A stretch of DNA of 64,000 nucleotides from Halarcobacter sp. (GTDB taxonomy: Bacteria > Campylobacterota > Campylobacteria > Campylobacterales > Arcobacteraceae), in contig JAQYVX010000001.1 in assembly GCA_030145305.1 (NCBI GenBank), forward strand, positions 356,105 through 420,104. The letters run 5' to 3'. The notes under the pieces were generated by a model, which saw only the letters and a list, made by a program, of their open reading frames with translations, searched no databases and had not been told where the DNA came from. A program made the position numbers and the translations under genes. Numbering within the stretch: the stretch's first letter is position 1; every line of letters starts with the position of its first letter. Below, one piece after another: positions 38,751 through 48,912 of the stretch.

Positions 38751-39146
38751 TTAAGCCTTATTAACTTTGTCTAAAACTCCATTTATAAACTTTGGAGCTC
38801 CATCACTTGCTAATCTTTTTGATAATTCAATTGCTTCGTTAATAATAATAGCTTTGTCTAAATCTTTATTTTGTATTTCATAAATTGCAAGTCTTAAGAT
38901 TGATTTTTCTACTGACCCAATATCTTTTATTCCACCTTGTTTTAAGTGAGTTGTGATTTCTGTATTAATTTTTTCAATGTTTTCAACTACTCCATTGAAT
39001 AAATCTAAGGCAAACTCTTTTTGCTTATTTCTAATCTTTTTTTCTTCTAGAATTTCATCAACAAATTTTACTATACCTTCATTACCTAAATCATATGCGT
39101 ATAATAATCCTATTACTGATTCTCTAGCTTGAGTTCTAGTTGCCAA
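38751..39146 (-). CDS. nusB: Transcription antitermination protein NusB
   Basis: A 131-aa helical RNA-binding protein that joins NusE in rRNA antitermination complexes. It is recognised by the start [20 protein letters not shown] and the end FINGVLDKV. It overlaps the end of ribH by 11 bp, and ribH-nusB pairing is conserved in many bacteria. Confidence 0.96.
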   Translation of the reverse strand: MATRTQARESVIGLLYAYDLGNEGIVKFVDEILEEKKIRNKQKEFALDLFNGVVENIEKINTEITTHLKQGGIKDIGSVEKSILRLAIYEIQNKDLDKAIIINEAIELSKRLASDGAPKFINGVLDKVNKA

Positions 39147-39618
39147 GGCAATTCTCCATCTCTTTATATAAATCTAGCATTTCTATAATTGTAACCATTG
39201 CTTCTGCACCCTTATTTCCAACTTTAGAACCTGCTCTTTCAATTGATTGTTCAATTGTATCAGTTGTTAAAACACCATTTGATACAGGTTTTCCATATTT
39301 TAAAGCAACTGTTGCGATACCTTTTGTAGCTTCTGCTGAGATATAGTCAAAATGAGGTGTTGCCCCACGAATAACTGCCCCAACACAACAAACAGCATCA
39401 TATTTTCCACTTGAAAGTGCTTTATCTAAAGCAAAAGGAATTTCAAAAGCACCAGGAACTAATATTAATTCTAAATTCTCTTTGTTTCCACCATGTCTTA
39501 TAAAGGCATCTTTTGCACCTTCAACTAGTCTATCTGTAATAATATGATTAAATCTTCCATTTATAATAGCAATTTTTTCATTACCATTTAATCTTAAGTT
39601 ACCTTCTATAGTATTCAT
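39136..39618 (-). CDS. ribH: 6,7-dimethyl-8-ribityllumazine synthase
   Basis: Penultimate step of riboflavin synthesis, forming the shell-like multimer. The 160-aa protein has [16 protein letters not shown] near the N-terminus, [11 protein letters not shown] (about residues 54-64), [17 protein letters not shown] and the NGVLTTDT motif. It lies 30 nt downstream of kdsA. Confidence 0.97.
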   Translation of the reverse strand: MNTIEGNLRLNGNEKIAIINGRFNHIITDRLVEGAKDAFIRHGGNKENLELILVPGAFEIPFALDKALSSGKYDAVCCVGAVIRGATPHFDYISAEATKGIATVALKYGKPVSNGVLTTDTIEQSIERAGSKVGNKGAEAMVTIIEMLDLYKEMENCLGN

Positions 39619-39648
39619 TTAAATTTCTCCAAAAATTAATTATAAGAG

Positions 39649-40449
39649 CTAATTATATCCTAAAGACTCTTTGATTGCAAAGAGGTCGCTTATTACCTTG
39701 TATAATTCATCAACTTGAACCATATTAGGTCCATCACTAAGAGCAACACTTGGGTCTACATGTGTTTCAAAAAAGAAACCATCAACGCCAACCGCAGCTG
39801 CAGCTTTTGCCAAACTTGGAACAATAGCAGAGTTTCCGCCTGTAGTCTCGCCTGTACTTGGAACTTGGGCTGAATGTGTTGCATCAAAAATTACAGGTGC
39901 ATATTCTCTCATCGCTAATAAGTTTTTCATATCAACAACTAAAGCCCCGTAACCAAAAGTATTTCCTCTTTCACAAAGCCATACTCCAGCTTTTTTAGAA
40001 TTTTCATAAGAAACTTCATCAATCCCTCTTGTTTTTAATACTTTTTCAACAGGATGTTTCATACTTCCAGGAGCTAAAAACTGTCCTTTTTTAATATTAA
40101 TTGTACAATTCGTTTTAGCAGCGGCAACTAATAAATCAGTTTGCCTACATAAAAATGCAGGAATTTGTAAAACATCTATAACCTCAGCTGCTGGTGCTGC
40201 TTGGTAAGATTCATGAATATCTGTTACTAATCTATATCCAAACTGTTCTTTTATTTCTTGGAACATTTTAAGTCCCTCATCAAGTCCTGGCCCTCTAAAT
40301 GAGCTTAAACTTGTTCTATTTGCTTTATCAAAACTTGCTTTAAAATAAAAATCAACTCTTTTATCTTCACTTAAAGGCTTAAGTTTTTCTGCAATTCTCA
40401 TAACCGTATCTCTATCTTCAAGTACACATGGTCCTGTTAATATTATCAT
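39649..40449 (-). CDS. kdsA: 3-deoxy-8-phosphooctulonate (KDO-8-P) synthase
   Basis: Condenses arabinose 5-phosphate and phosphoenolpyruvate for LPS inner-core Kdo. The 266-aa protein has [12 protein letters not shown] at the start, [12 protein letters not shown], the [10 protein letters not shown] loop and [10 protein letters not shown]. The segment [10 protein letters not shown] closes the barrel. AGGA lies before the ATG. Confidence 0.97.
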   Translation of the reverse strand: MIILTGPCVLEDRDTVMRIAEKLKPLSEDKRVDFYFKASFDKANRTSLSSFRGPGLDEGLKMFQEIKEQFGYRLVTDIHESYQAAPAAEVIDVLQIPAFLCRQTDLLVAAAKTNCTINIKKGQFLAPGSMKHPVEKVLKTRGIDEVSYENSKKAGVWLCERGNTFGYGALVVDMKNLLAMREYAPVIFDATHSAQVPSTGETTGGNSAIVPSLAKAAAAVGVDGFFFETHVDPSVALSDGPNMVQVDELYKVISDLFAIKESLGYN

Positions 40450-40458
40450 TTGTTTTTC

Positions 40459-42138
40459 CTATTTAAATATAGTTTTTCTTTCTTCACCTGTATGTGCATA
40501 ATGAAATTCATAAATATTTTCAGCAATACTTTCTATATCATTTTTTGCATTTTCATCACAAGCAAAGAGTATTTCATCATTTGGTTTTAATACAATTTCA
40601 TTACTTGGAAGAAGAATTGTTTCCTCTTCTCTTTTTATTAAAAGTACTATTATATTGTTTATTTGTTCTCTATTATATAAAGAACGAGAAAAAATTTCTA
40701 GTTTTACTTCTTTTTTTTCTTCAATTGCCTTATGAACTTCAATCGCATCATCTTTACAAATCTTAAGTTCATATAATAAAGGATCTTTGTCAATTTTTTG
40801 GATTAACTCTTTTACTAATTTTAATGCCCAGTCATCATCTTCTTTACACATATAACTTATAAATTTATCTGATAAAGGACTAATCAAAGCATTTGTAGTT
40901 TTATTAATCAAAATACGAGAAGGCATAAAAATATGATCAATTTTAGCATTTCCAAATATTGAGAAATCTTCCATTTCATTTTCTCTTGCAATTGTCATTA
41001 TATTTGGATTAAGTTTTTTTGCCGTAGCTAGTACGGATAAGTTTGTCGTATCGTCATTTGTTGCACTTATTATACAAACAGCATCTTCTATTCCTATTTT
41101 TAAAAGAACTTCTTTATCATCAGCATTTCCATAAGTAATATGTAATTTTTCATCCGAATCAAATGTAGCAATTTTTATTTTATCAATTTCTACAAACTCA
41201 GCTTCAAGACGATCTTGCTTTAAATTTGTATAAATATGCTGTCCCATTCTTCCATAGCCACAAATTATATATTTACCTTTTGGAAAAGAAGGAAGTTTTG
41301 CTTCTAAATTATCGATTTTATATACCCATTTTTCAAGTTTTAAAAGATTTGGGGCATTTAAAGCCATAGATATTTCACTAGAAATTATTGAAAAAGGATT
41401 TGCAATAATCTCAACATCTAAATCTTTTAGATTTTCAGTATGATTTATAGTCGTTGATTTAACAGCAAGTCTTACTCTTGGATTTAGAAGTTTAGAAGTT
41501 AGGGCAATTCTAAGATTCAAAGAATCGTCTTCAAAAATAGAAACTAATGCTTTACAATTATATTTTTTTATTCCAGCTTCTTCTAAAGCACTTGGAGTGT
41601 AAGCATCTGCTATTAACACAGGAACAGAAGGAGTAAAATTTTCTAAAATAAGTTCATTTGCTCTTTGTTCATTTTTTTCAATTACTACAGTTCTAATTTC
41701 TTGATCAATTGCACGTCTTATTATTTCTGAAGTAATTTGGTTATAGCCTAAAATTATTATAAATTTTTCTTTTAAATCTTTTACTTGTCTCTTGAATTTT
41801 GCTCTTTGAATTTCTCTTATAAATATTTTATCTTGTAAAAGTGATACCAGCATACCAATACTATAAAACCAACCAAGAACAGTCAAATAAATTGAAAAAG
41901 TAACCCACAATCTTTGGGGATAAGTAAATTCATAAGGAGTTTCACCAAAGCCAATTGTTGTTGCAGTGTAACTTACAAAATAAAAAGCATCAAAGATAGT
42001 CATATTATAAGAATTTCCATTATTGTCAAGTCCATCAATAATTAGAAGCCCAATAATTGCAATTGTATGAGTGATTGTAATTACTAAGAATGGTTTTCTC
42101 ATTCTTTGTAAAACAATAAATAATGAACTATTTTTCAC
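40459..42138 (-). CDS. Potassium channel with two RCK (TrkA-N/C) modules
   Basis: A 559-aa protein. The N-terminal part has two membrane helices around a pore loop with filter TIGFGE (YTATTIGFGETPY), the form seen in many prokaryotic K+ channels. Two Rossmann RCK domains follow (IILGYNQITSEII and IICGYGRMGQHIY), and a TrkA-C-like region ends the protein. It probably gates K+ flux by nucleotide or ion binding to the RCK ring. The start is GTG with an AGGT-type ribosome site, 9 nt before kdsA in the run. Confidence 0.9.
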   Translation of the reverse strand: MKNSSLFIVLQRMRKPFLVITITHTIAIIGLLIIDGLDNNGNSYNMTIFDAFYFVSYTATTIGFGETPYEFTYPQRLWVTFSIYLTVLGWFYSIGMLVSLLQDKIFIREIQRAKFKRQVKDLKEKFIIILGYNQITSEIIRRAIDQEIRTVVIEKNEQRANELILENFTPSVPVLIADAYTPSALEEAGIKKYNCKALVSIFEDDSLNLRIALTSKLLNPRVRLAVKSTTINHTENLKDLDVEIIANPFSIISSEISMALNAPNLLKLEKWVYKIDNLEAKLPSFPKGKYIICGYGRMGQHIYTNLKQDRLEAEFVEIDKIKIATFDSDEKLHITYGNADDKEVLLKIGIEDAVCIISATNDDTTNLSVLATAKKLNPNIMTIARENEMEDFSIFGNAKIDHIFMPSRILINKTTNALISPLSDKFISYMCKEDDDWALKLVKELIQKIDKDPLLYELKICKDDAIEVHKAIEEKKEVKLEIFSRSLYNREQINNIIVLLIKREEETILLPSNEIVLKPNDEILFACDENAKNDIESIAENIYEFHYAHTGEERKTIFK

Positions 42139-42150
42139 AAAACTACCTAT

Positions 42151-42528
42151 CTATCTTTTTGATTTTAAAGTATCCCCTACATATAATGTAACAGAAATTA
42201 TATTTGCTAAAAGGGCTCCACCTGAAAGAGAGATTATTAATCCAACAATTTCTTGATTAATAGTATATGCATATGCTGCTATTGTCCAAATAATTGCTGC
42301 TGCTATTAATTGTATATCTGCTACAAGAGAGGTTGCTAATAATACTGAACCCATTTGAGTTTTATCCCCAAGTTTAAGAGTTGTAGCAATAATATTCACT
42401 ATAATTGCAGCCATTAATTCATATTTACTATGACTTACTAAGCTATCTATATCACCATAGAAAAAGCCAAAATTGACTGTCATTGCCATTATAATAAAAA
42501 ATCCTGAAATCACCTTATCTAAATTCAT
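42151..42528 (-). CDS. Small conserved membrane protein (DUF6394-like)
   Basis: A 125-aa protein with four hydrophobic stretches, starting with KVISGFFIIMAMTVNFGFFYGDID and including VLLATSLVADIQLIAA. It resembles a family of unknown function that I recall as DUF6394; the number is from memory. It lies 12 nt before the K+ channel gene, so a role beside the channel is possible but not shown. Confidence 0.7.
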   Translation of the reverse strand: MNLDKVISGFFIIMAMTVNFGFFYGDIDSLVSHSKYELMAAIIVNIIATTLKLGDKTQMGSVLLATSLVADIQLIAAAIIWTIAAYAYTINQEIVGLIISLSGGALLANIISVTLYVGDTLKSKR

Positions 42529-42559
42529 AAAACTACTCCTAAATACATTTTAAACTATA

Positions 42560-43444
42560 TTAATCTTTTTTTGAGGAGACTAAAAGTCCACTTATAACAA
42601 TAAGCATTATACCAAAGAGAATCCAAATATCAGGAAATTTATCTCCTAAGAAAAGTCCTATTATAATAGAAAACACTATATTAGCATAAGATATTGTACC
42701 AATTATCCCAGCTTTTGCAACAGAATATGCTTTTGTCATATATATTTGAGCAAAAGTTGCAACAACACCTAAAGAAATAATGTAAATCCAATCACTAGAT
42801 TGTGGCATAACAAAACTTCCAAGAATAAAGTCATATTTTTCATTTACATAAAACTCAGAAACTCCCATTAGGATAATTGGTCCAATTGTTCCTATACTCA
42901 TAAAAGAAAGAACAATAGCTCTACTATCATAATATTTTCTAAGATCTCTTATTGAAGTATAAGCAAGCCCTGCTCCCACGCCTGATAAAATTCCAAGCCA
43001 ATCTGTTTTATCTAAGGCGCTTCCATCAAATTTTGTAATAAATAAGATTCCTATAAAACCAACAAAAACGCCAATCCAACCTTTAAAACCAAGTTTCTCT
43101 TTTACAAAAATATATGCAAAAATAGCTGTAAAAATAGTAGAAGTTTTAGAAAAAGTCATAGCTTCCCCTAAAGAAATATTTGCAATATTATAAAAGAAAA
43201 ATAATAAGGCAGAAAAACCAACCGCACCCCTAAAAATCAAGAGCCAAGGTTTTCCACCTATTTGAGATAAAGGCTTCTTGTAAATTGAAATTAAAATTAA
43301 AGCGACACCAAAAACATTTCTAAAAAAAACAACTTCTAAAGAGCTCATTGAAGAGCTCAACTCTTTGGCAAAAGCTCCCATTAAAGCAAAAAGTAAAGAG
43401 GCAAAAAGCATGTATTTGATACCTAAAGAGACATCATTTGTCAT
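42560..43444 (-). CDS. DMT family transporter (EamA domains)
   Basis: A 294-aa protein with ten membrane segments arranged as two EamA repeats. The first includes SLEVVFFRNVFGVALI and the second is around VATFAQIYMTKAYSVAKAG. Such proteins usually export small metabolites; the substrate is unknown. AGGAT lies before the ATG. It is divergent from murA. Confidence 0.87.
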   Translation of the reverse strand: MTNDVSLGIKYMLFASLLFALMGAFAKELSSSMSSLEVVFFRNVFGVALILISIYKKPLSQIGGKPWLLIFRGAVGFSALLFFFYNIANISLGEAMTFSKTSTIFTAIFAYIFVKEKLGFKGWIGVFVGFIGILFITKFDGSALDKTDWLGILSGVGAGLAYTSIRDLRKYYDSRAIVLSFMSIGTIGPIILMGVSEFYVNEKYDFILGSFVMPQSSDWIYIISLGVVATFAQIYMTKAYSVAKAGIIGTISYANIVFSIIIGLFLGDKFPDIWILFGIMLIVISGLLVSSKKD

Positions 43445-43601
43445 ATATTATCCTATAAATTAAAAATGCAATTCTATTTAGTTTATTGTTAAATCAAGGT
43501 TATTAAGGTCCCTATTTTGGTAAATTAATATTTTTAGTTAAATTTAGCTAAAATTAATGAATTTATTTATAATAAAGGGCATATGCTCTATTAGGAAAAC
43601 A

Positions 43602-44867
43602 ATGGAATATTTAAAAATTACTGGTGGAATAGAACTAGATGGTACAGTTGAAATATCAGGAGCTAAAAATGCAGCACTTCCTTTAATCGCAGCAACAATA
43701 TTAGCAAAGAATGAAATTTCAATATGTAATATGCCAGATGTTGTGGATATTAATACACTTTTAAAACTTATTGAAAAACTTGGCGGGACTTATAAAAAAG
43801 AAGAGGATTGTATTAAAGTTAATACTTCAAAACTAAATAAAACTACAGCTACATATGATATTGTAAAAACAATGAGAGCTTCAATCTTAGTTTTAGGCCC
43901 TATATTATCTCGATTTGGACATTGTGAAGTTTCACTTCCAGGTGGTTGTGCTATTGGTCAAAGACCTGTTGATTTACATTTAAAAGCATTAGAAGCAATG
44001 GGCGCTGAGATTATAATCAATCACGGTTACATAGAAGCAAAAGCTCCAAATGGATTAAAAGGTGCAAAAATTGTATTTGATAAAGTTACTGTTGGAGGAA
44101 CTGAAAATACAGTAATGGCAGCAGCCTTAGCTTCTGGTATTACAACTATTATAAATGCAGCAAAAGAACCTGAAGTTGTTCAACTTTGTGAAATAATCAA
44201 AAATGCTGGTGTTTTAATAGAAGGTATTGGAACCTCAACTTTAATAATCCATGGAACGAATAGAAAGCTTTTAGATTTTAAAGATTTTCATGTGATTCCT
44301 GATAGAATTGAAGCTGGAACATATATGTGTGCAGCTGCTATTACAAATCGAAAATTGAAAATTGATAAAATAATTCCTCAACACTTAGAATCTATAATTG
44401 CAAAATTAGAAGAAATGAATTTTGAAATACTACAAGAAGAAAATTCTCTTACAATAATGCCAACTACTGAAATAAAACCTGTAAATATAGTAACAAGTGA
44501 ATATCCTGGTTTCCCAACTGATATGCAAGCACAATTTATGGCACTAGCAACTCAAGCTAATGGTACTAGTACTATTGATGAACGACTATTTGAAAATAGA
44601 TTTATGCATGTTAGTGAATTATTACGTCTTGGAGCAGATATTCAACTAAATGGAAACATTGCTACAATAACTGGGACTAGAAATGAACTAAATGGTACAG
44701 ATGTTATGGCAACAGATTTAAGAGCCTCATCAGCTTTAGTTCTTTGTGCACTTGTAGCACATGGTGAAACTTCAATTCACAGAATTTATCATTTAGATAG
44801 AGGATATGAAGATTTAGAAGGAAAACTTAGTAAACTTGGTGCAAAAGTAGCAAGATTTAAAGAATAG
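43602..44867 (+). CDS. murA: UDP-N-acetylglucosamine 1-carboxyvinyltransferase
   Basis: First committed step of peptidoglycan synthesis. The 421-aa protein starts MEYLKITGG, and the ATG at 43602 has AGGA 6 nt upstream; an open extension to 43557 has no ribosome site. Motifs are [13 protein letters not shown], the active cysteine in [13 protein letters not shown] (about Cys117), DRIEAGTYM and [10 protein letters not shown]. The cysteine form suggests normal sensitivity to fosfomycin. A TATAAT lies about 29 nt upstream of the start. Confidence 0.97.
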   Translation: MEYLKITGGIELDGTVEISGAKNAALPLIAATILAKNEISICNMPDVVDINTLLKLIEKLGGTYKKEEDCIKVNTSKLNKTTATYDIVKTMRASILVLGPILSRFGHCEVSLPGGCAIGQRPVDLHLKALEAMGAEIIINHGYIEAKAPNGLKGAKIVFDKVTVGGTENTVMAAALASGITTIINAAKEPEVVQLCEIIKNAGVLIEGIGTSTLIIHGTNRKLLDFKDFHVIPDRIEAGTYMCAAAITNRKLKIDKIIPQHLESIIAKLEEMNFEILQEENSLTIMPTTEIKPVNIVTSEYPGFPTDMQAQFMALATQANGTSTIDERLFENRFMHVSELLRLGADIQLNGNIATITGTRNELNGTDVMATDLRASSALVLCALVAHGETSIHRIYHLDRGYEDLEGKLSKLGAKVARFKE

Positions 44868-44911
44868 GTATTTTATAAAATTAAGAAAATTTAAGATTAA
44901 AGGTTATTAAA

Positions 44912-46009
44912 ATGAAACTAGAAATCTCTTTATTTAGATTTGATTACAAGTCTGATTATTTACCATACTATACAAAAAACTTTATCAAAGTTAAAAATGA
45001 AAAGACCTTATTAGATATTTTAAATAATATCAATAATGAAAATCCTTTTTCATATAGAAACAGCGAAAACTTTTGTGTTGCTGTAAATGGTATTTATGTA
45101 AATGTTATGGTGAGTATTAAAGAACTTGTTGAAAACTTTGGTACAGATTTAAAAGTTGAACCTCTATCAATTAGAAGAGCTCATACTGATTTATTAATCA
45201 ACGATGCAGATTTTAAAGAAAGATTAAAAATTCTAGCTGAATTTACAAAAGATGAGGATATTGAAAAATATCGTACTTATAAAATCTATTTCTATGCTTC
45301 AAATACTATTAACTATGAATATGATTATATAGGAGATTCTTTACTTTTATTAGCTAGTGATTTAATTGAAAAAAATAAAGAAAATGAAAAAGCAATTTTA
45401 GCTGCACTTTCTCAATATGAGTGTGGAGCACAGTTTCATACAAGTTTAGAAAATAGAGTATTAAATCTAGATTCGAGTATTGAAGAAAAGATAAATTCAT
45501 TAAAAATAAAACTTAATCTTTCAAAAAAAGTAGAAGAACAAAACTTTAGTTTAAAAAAGAAAAATCCTTTAGATTTTGGAAATTTTCAAGATATAAAAGA
45601 GATTAAACATGATTTTAATGACTTTAAAATTGCCTATTTTAAAGGCTTAAATAGTGATTTAGAAACAGAGAAACTTTTATCAAAACTTAATGCAAAGATT
45701 TTAAATCTTTCATCAATGAATTCTGATTTAGCCTTAGATACTTTTCATGTAAATCCTAATTTTAGTATGAAAATAGCTTCAAATGTCATACTAGATGCTT
45801 TTGATAATGATGCAGATTTATTAGTAGTTGATGATAAAAATTTATTTGATATTTTTGATACAAATAGAAAATTATTAGAAGAGATAAGTGGTAGAGAGAT
45901 TATTCTTCCAGTAATTCATAAAAATGAACTAGCTAATCTTGCTATTGGATTACATGATGAAGCTAAGAAAACACTAGAAAAACATACAGTAAATCCAGAA
46001 ATAGTATAG
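44912..46009 (+). CDS. Conserved protein of unknown function, 365 aa (DUF5644-like)
   Basis: Soluble protein recognised only as an epsilonproteobacterial conserved family (DUF5644 from memory). The N-terminal 100 residues (LEISLFRFDYKSDYLPYY, then KTLLDILNNINNENPFSYR) look like the plant-type ferredoxin domain of fumarate reductase/SdhB but lack its cluster cysteines. The C-terminal half (LLVVDDKNLFDIF, LAIGLHDE) resembles no family I know. AAAGG precedes the ATG. It lies 11 nt before the next gene, forming a pair downstream of murA. Confidence 0.75.
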   Translation: MKLEISLFRFDYKSDYLPYYTKNFIKVKNEKTLLDILNNINNENPFSYRNSENFCVAVNGIYVNVMVSIKELVENFGTDLKVEPLSIRRAHTDLLINDADFKERLKILAEFTKDEDIEKYRTYKIYFYASNTINYEYDYIGDSLLLLASDLIEKNKENEKAILAALSQYECGAQFHTSLENRVLNLDSSIEEKINSLKIKLNLSKKVEEQNFSLKKKNPLDFGNFQDIKEIKHDFNDFKIAYFKGLNSDLETEKLLSKLNAKILNLSSMNSDLALDTFHVNPNFSMKIASNVILDAFDNDADLLVVDDKNLFDIFDTNRKLLEEISGREIILPVIHKNELANLAIGLHDEAKKTLEKHTVNPEIV

Positions 46010-46020
46010 AAGGAAGATAT

Positions 46021-46644
46021 ATGAAATTAGACATAGAATTTATAATTTATAGCGTCATTATAATTTTTTGCCTAATTCCTCTATATATTTATAGAAAAGA
46101 AATTTATAGTAAATTTAGTAAGTCTGGAAATATTAAAATATTTATCAAAGATATAGATGCATATTTAAGTCTGCACTACCCAAAAATAAATTTTGACTTT
46201 TCTAATATTCTTAAAAAAGTTGAAGAAGAAAAAGATATCAAGATAAAAGAGATTTTGGTAGTGGAAGATTTAGTAAGCCAATTCGCAACTTATGAATATG
46301 AACTAACAACTCAAACATCAGTATCAAGAGACAAACTTTGGAGTAGTTATGATAATAATTCAAAACTTTTAAAAGACAATAAATTCCCTATTGATTGGAA
46401 CCAAAGAAAAGAAGCTGCATGGATTAGAGATAAAAATAAATGTAATAGATGTGGCACAAAAATAAAACTTATAGATTCTCAAGCACTCTTAGCAAAACAA
46501 ATGAGAAATGGAGGAGGATTTAATCTAGAGAATATTGTGATTTTATGTAGTGATTGTGCAAGACTTGTAAGAACTTCAAATATCGAGAAAACTTCCAGAG
46601 ATCTTCTTATTTCAGATAGATTAATGAAGCAAGTTAAAAACTAA
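46021..46644 (+). CDS. Membrane-anchored zinc-ribbon/HNH-like protein
   Basis: A 207-aa protein with one N-terminal membrane helix (IIYSVIIIFCLIPLYIY), a charged middle and a C-terminal HNH-like fold: WIRDKNKCNRCG, then NLENIVILCSDCARLV. The two CxxC pairs could hold zinc. The histidines expected of an active HNH nuclease are absent; the segment LIDSQALLAKQM stands where they should be. It is probably a structural relic and not a nuclease. AAGGA precedes the ATG. Confidence 0.75.
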   Translation: MKLDIEFIIYSVIIIFCLIPLYIYRKEIYSKFSKSGNIKIFIKDIDAYLSLHYPKINFDFSNILKKVEEEKDIKIKEILVVEDLVSQFATYEYELTTQTSVSRDKLWSSYDNNSKLLKDNKFPIDWNQRKEAAWIRDKNKCNRCGTKIKLIDSQALLAKQMRNGGGFNLENIVILCSDCARLVRTSNIEKTSRDLLISDRLMKQVKN

Positions 46645-46646
46645 AA

Positions 46647-48182
46647 TCAAAGTCCAAAATACTCTTTCATTCTTGCTTCATGTTTTTCTTTATTTGTGAG
46701 ATTTTTATTTTCTACTTTATTATTAGCACTATTATTACTCTTTTGTTTTTTAATTCGTAATCTAATTAATGCTTCTTCTAAGAACTTATCTTCTAAGTTT
46801 TTTAATTTTGAAAGCTCATTTCTAACATATGTTAAATCTTTATTTTTAGGAATTATGTATGGAGTAATAATTATGACTAAATTTTTGCTCTGAGTATTAT
46901 TTATTCTATTTTTAAAAAGTTCTCCAATTAATGGAACCTCCGATACAAAGGGAACTTTTTCTATTGTATTTTCATTTTTATTTTCTATTAAACCACCTAT
47001 AATGACACTTTCTCCATTATTTAAAATTGCTTTTGTATTTACCTCTTTTTTTGAAGTATCAGGATTAAAGTTTGTAGTGTTGGTATTTTTTATTCCTTCT
47101 AAGATTGTATTTATTTCTAATCTTACTTTATTATCACTTCCAATTCTTGGCTTAACTCTTAAAGTAAGTCCAATATCTTCTCTCTCAAAGCTATTTTTTG
47201 TAGTACCACCATCGGTTGTTGTGCTTCCTGTTTGAATAGAAACAGTTTCTCCCACATAAATTGAACTTTCATTATTGTTTAAACAAAGAATACTAGGTTG
47301 GGAGATAATATCTAAAGCATAAGTTCTATTTAATAAGTTTATGGAAGCTCCTAAAGCTAAAGAAGAACTTACATTTGGAATTTGAAGCCCAATACTGGAG
47401 GTATCAAAAGTAATAGCATTTCCACCATTTAGATTTGAAGCAAAAGTATTTATACTTCCACTATGAACACTTCCCCCTAAAATACCAAAACTTATTCCTA
47501 TATTTTGTAATAAATTGTCATTAAGTTCAATTATCTTTGCTTTTACATAAACTTGTGATTTAGCAATATCAAGCTTATTTATTATATTTTTAAGGCTTTG
47601 GATTTGATTTAATTCTCCATCTAAAATTATGGAATTCCCTTGCTCATCAATTGCAATTGAAGGTTTTATTTTACTTTTATAAACTCTTTTATCAATAATT
47701 GTATTCAAAATCTTTTCTAAACTTTTTACTTCAATATTAGTTAGAAAAACAACTTCTGTAATATTTTTAGAAGTTTCTCTTTTTTCTTTCTCTTTTTTAC
47801 TTTTAGCTATATATTTCACAATTTTGATATTTGGTTTTTGATTTTCTTTTATACTATTTTGCATACTGCTTTTTACAATTCTTAGAATATCTCCACTTTT
47901 TATCAATTTATAGCCATTATCTTCTAGGCTAAATTTAAGAATATTTAGTAAGTTCTCTTTTCTAATAGGTTTATTTGAAATAAAATCAACATTTGCTTTT
48001 ATCTCTTTTGTGACTAAAATACTTTTATTGATATTTTCAGAAGTTATTTTTATAAGTTCCATAATATTTAAGTCTTTGAAATTTACATTAATTAATTCAT
48101 CATCATTAGGAATATCATTATTTGCGTAAGAGTAAAAAGTAAAAAAAGAAATAAAAAGCATTGTAAATAAATATAGTTTCAT
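46647..48182 (-). CDS. Secretin (type II/III secretion or type IV pilus family)
   Basis: Outer-membrane channel protein of about 511 aa with a signal peptide (KLYLFTMLFISFFTFYSYA). The start is at ATG 48182, where GGAG lies 4-5 nt upstream; a GTG seven codons earlier is also open. N-domains (VNFKDLNIMELIKITSENI) precede a C-terminal secretin domain with SIYVGETVSI and PFVSEVPLIGELFK. It is closest in style to MshL/PilQ. No pilus or secretion genes are adjacent. Confidence 0.87.
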   Translation of the reverse strand: MKLYLFTMLFISFFTFYSYANNDIPNDDELINVNFKDLNIMELIKITSENINKSILVTKEIKANVDFISNKPIRKENLLNILKFSLEDNGYKLIKSGDILRIVKSSMQNSIKENQKPNIKIVKYIAKSKKEKEKRETSKNITEVVFLTNIEVKSLEKILNTIIDKRVYKSKIKPSIAIDEQGNSIILDGELNQIQSLKNIINKLDIAKSQVYVKAKIIELNDNLLQNIGISFGILGGSVHSGSINTFASNLNGGNAITFDTSSIGLQIPNVSSSLALGASINLLNRTYALDIISQPSILCLNNNESSIYVGETVSIQTGSTTTDGGTTKNSFEREDIGLTLRVKPRIGSDNKVRLEINTILEGIKNTNTTNFNPDTSKKEVNTKAILNNGESVIIGGLIENKNENTIEKVPFVSEVPLIGELFKNRINNTQSKNLVIIITPYIIPKNKDLTYVRNELSKLKNLEDKFLEEALIRLRIKKQKSNNSANNKVENKNLTNKEKHEARMKEYFGL

Positions 48183-48238
48183 AAATCTCCAACTATTTTT
48201 CACAAATTATAATTAAATTATACTTATAATAAAATTGA

Positions 48239-48814
48239 TTATTTATTTATCTTTATATTTCTTGGTATTTCATTTCTAATTATTTCTAATTGTTCTTGGG
48301 TTAAAGATAAAGATAAAACAACATCACTTTCAAATTGTTTATTAATAATCTTAATCTCATGGTTGGTTAGTATATACTCTACCTTTGAAAGTAAGGAGTA
48401 TTCAAGTGTTAAAAAAACTGTTTGTAATTTTTTATATTTATGCAAGGTACTAATATTTATTACCGCATTTGCAGAATCACTATAAGCTCGTACTAGACCA
48501 CCTGTTCCTAATTTTACACCACCAAAATATCGTACTATTATAACAGCACTATTTATAAGTTCATTTCCTGCAAGTACATTTAAGGTAGGCTTTCCACTAG
48601 TCCCCTTAGGCTCACCATCATCACTGCAATTTTCAACAACTTGATCAAACTCATTTAAATATCTATAAGCATAAACAAAATGTCTTGCTTTGGGATGTTC
48701 CTCTCTTAATCTTTTCATTAATGAATCAAATTCATCAAATGAAGTTAAAAAAGCTATAAATTTTGATTTTTTTTCTTCAAAAGTCTTGGTAGTTTCTTCT
48801 TTTACAAAATACAT
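48239..48814 (-). CDS. YigZ/IMPACT family protein
   Basis: A 191-aa member of the UPF0029/IMPACT family. The conserved core is KSKFIAFL, ARHFVYAYR, then CSDDGEPKGTSGKP and IIVRYFGGVKLGTGGLVRAY. Bacterial members bind nucleic acid or ribosome-linked factors, and the exact role is uncertain. There is no ribosome site; TATAGT lies exactly 6 nt before the ATG, so the mRNA may be leaderless. Confidence 0.93.
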   Translation of the reverse strand: MYFVKEETTKTFEEKKSKFIAFLTSFDEFDSLMKRLREEHPKARHFVYAYRYLNEFDQVVENCSDDGEPKGTSGKPTLNVLAGNELINSAVIIVRYFGGVKLGTGGLVRAYSDSANAVINISTLHKYKKLQTVFLTLEYSLLSKVEYILTNHEIKIINKQFESDVVLSLSLTQEQLEIIRNEIPRNIKINK

Positions 48815-48820
48815 AAAGAA

Positions 48821-48826
48821 ACTATA
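48821..48826 (-). promoter_or_regulatory. -10 box for a leaderless mRNA (yigZ-like gene)
   Basis: TATAGT on the minus strand, followed by TTCTTT and the ATG at 48814. Transcription would start at or next to the start codon. Confidence 0.5.
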
Positions 48827-48900
48827 CTATCTTTTTCTTTGAAATCTAGACTTATTCTTTAATTAGCAATTTAATAAAGAGTATTTGAGAAACTTTTCAC

Positions 48901-48906
48901 TATAAT
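48901..48906 (+). promoter_or_regulatory. -10 box for a leaderless mRNA (tlyA)
   Basis: TATAAT, then TCCAAA, then the ATG at 48913; no Shine-Dalgarno sequence. Confidence 0.55.
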
Positions 48907-48912
48907 TCCAAA

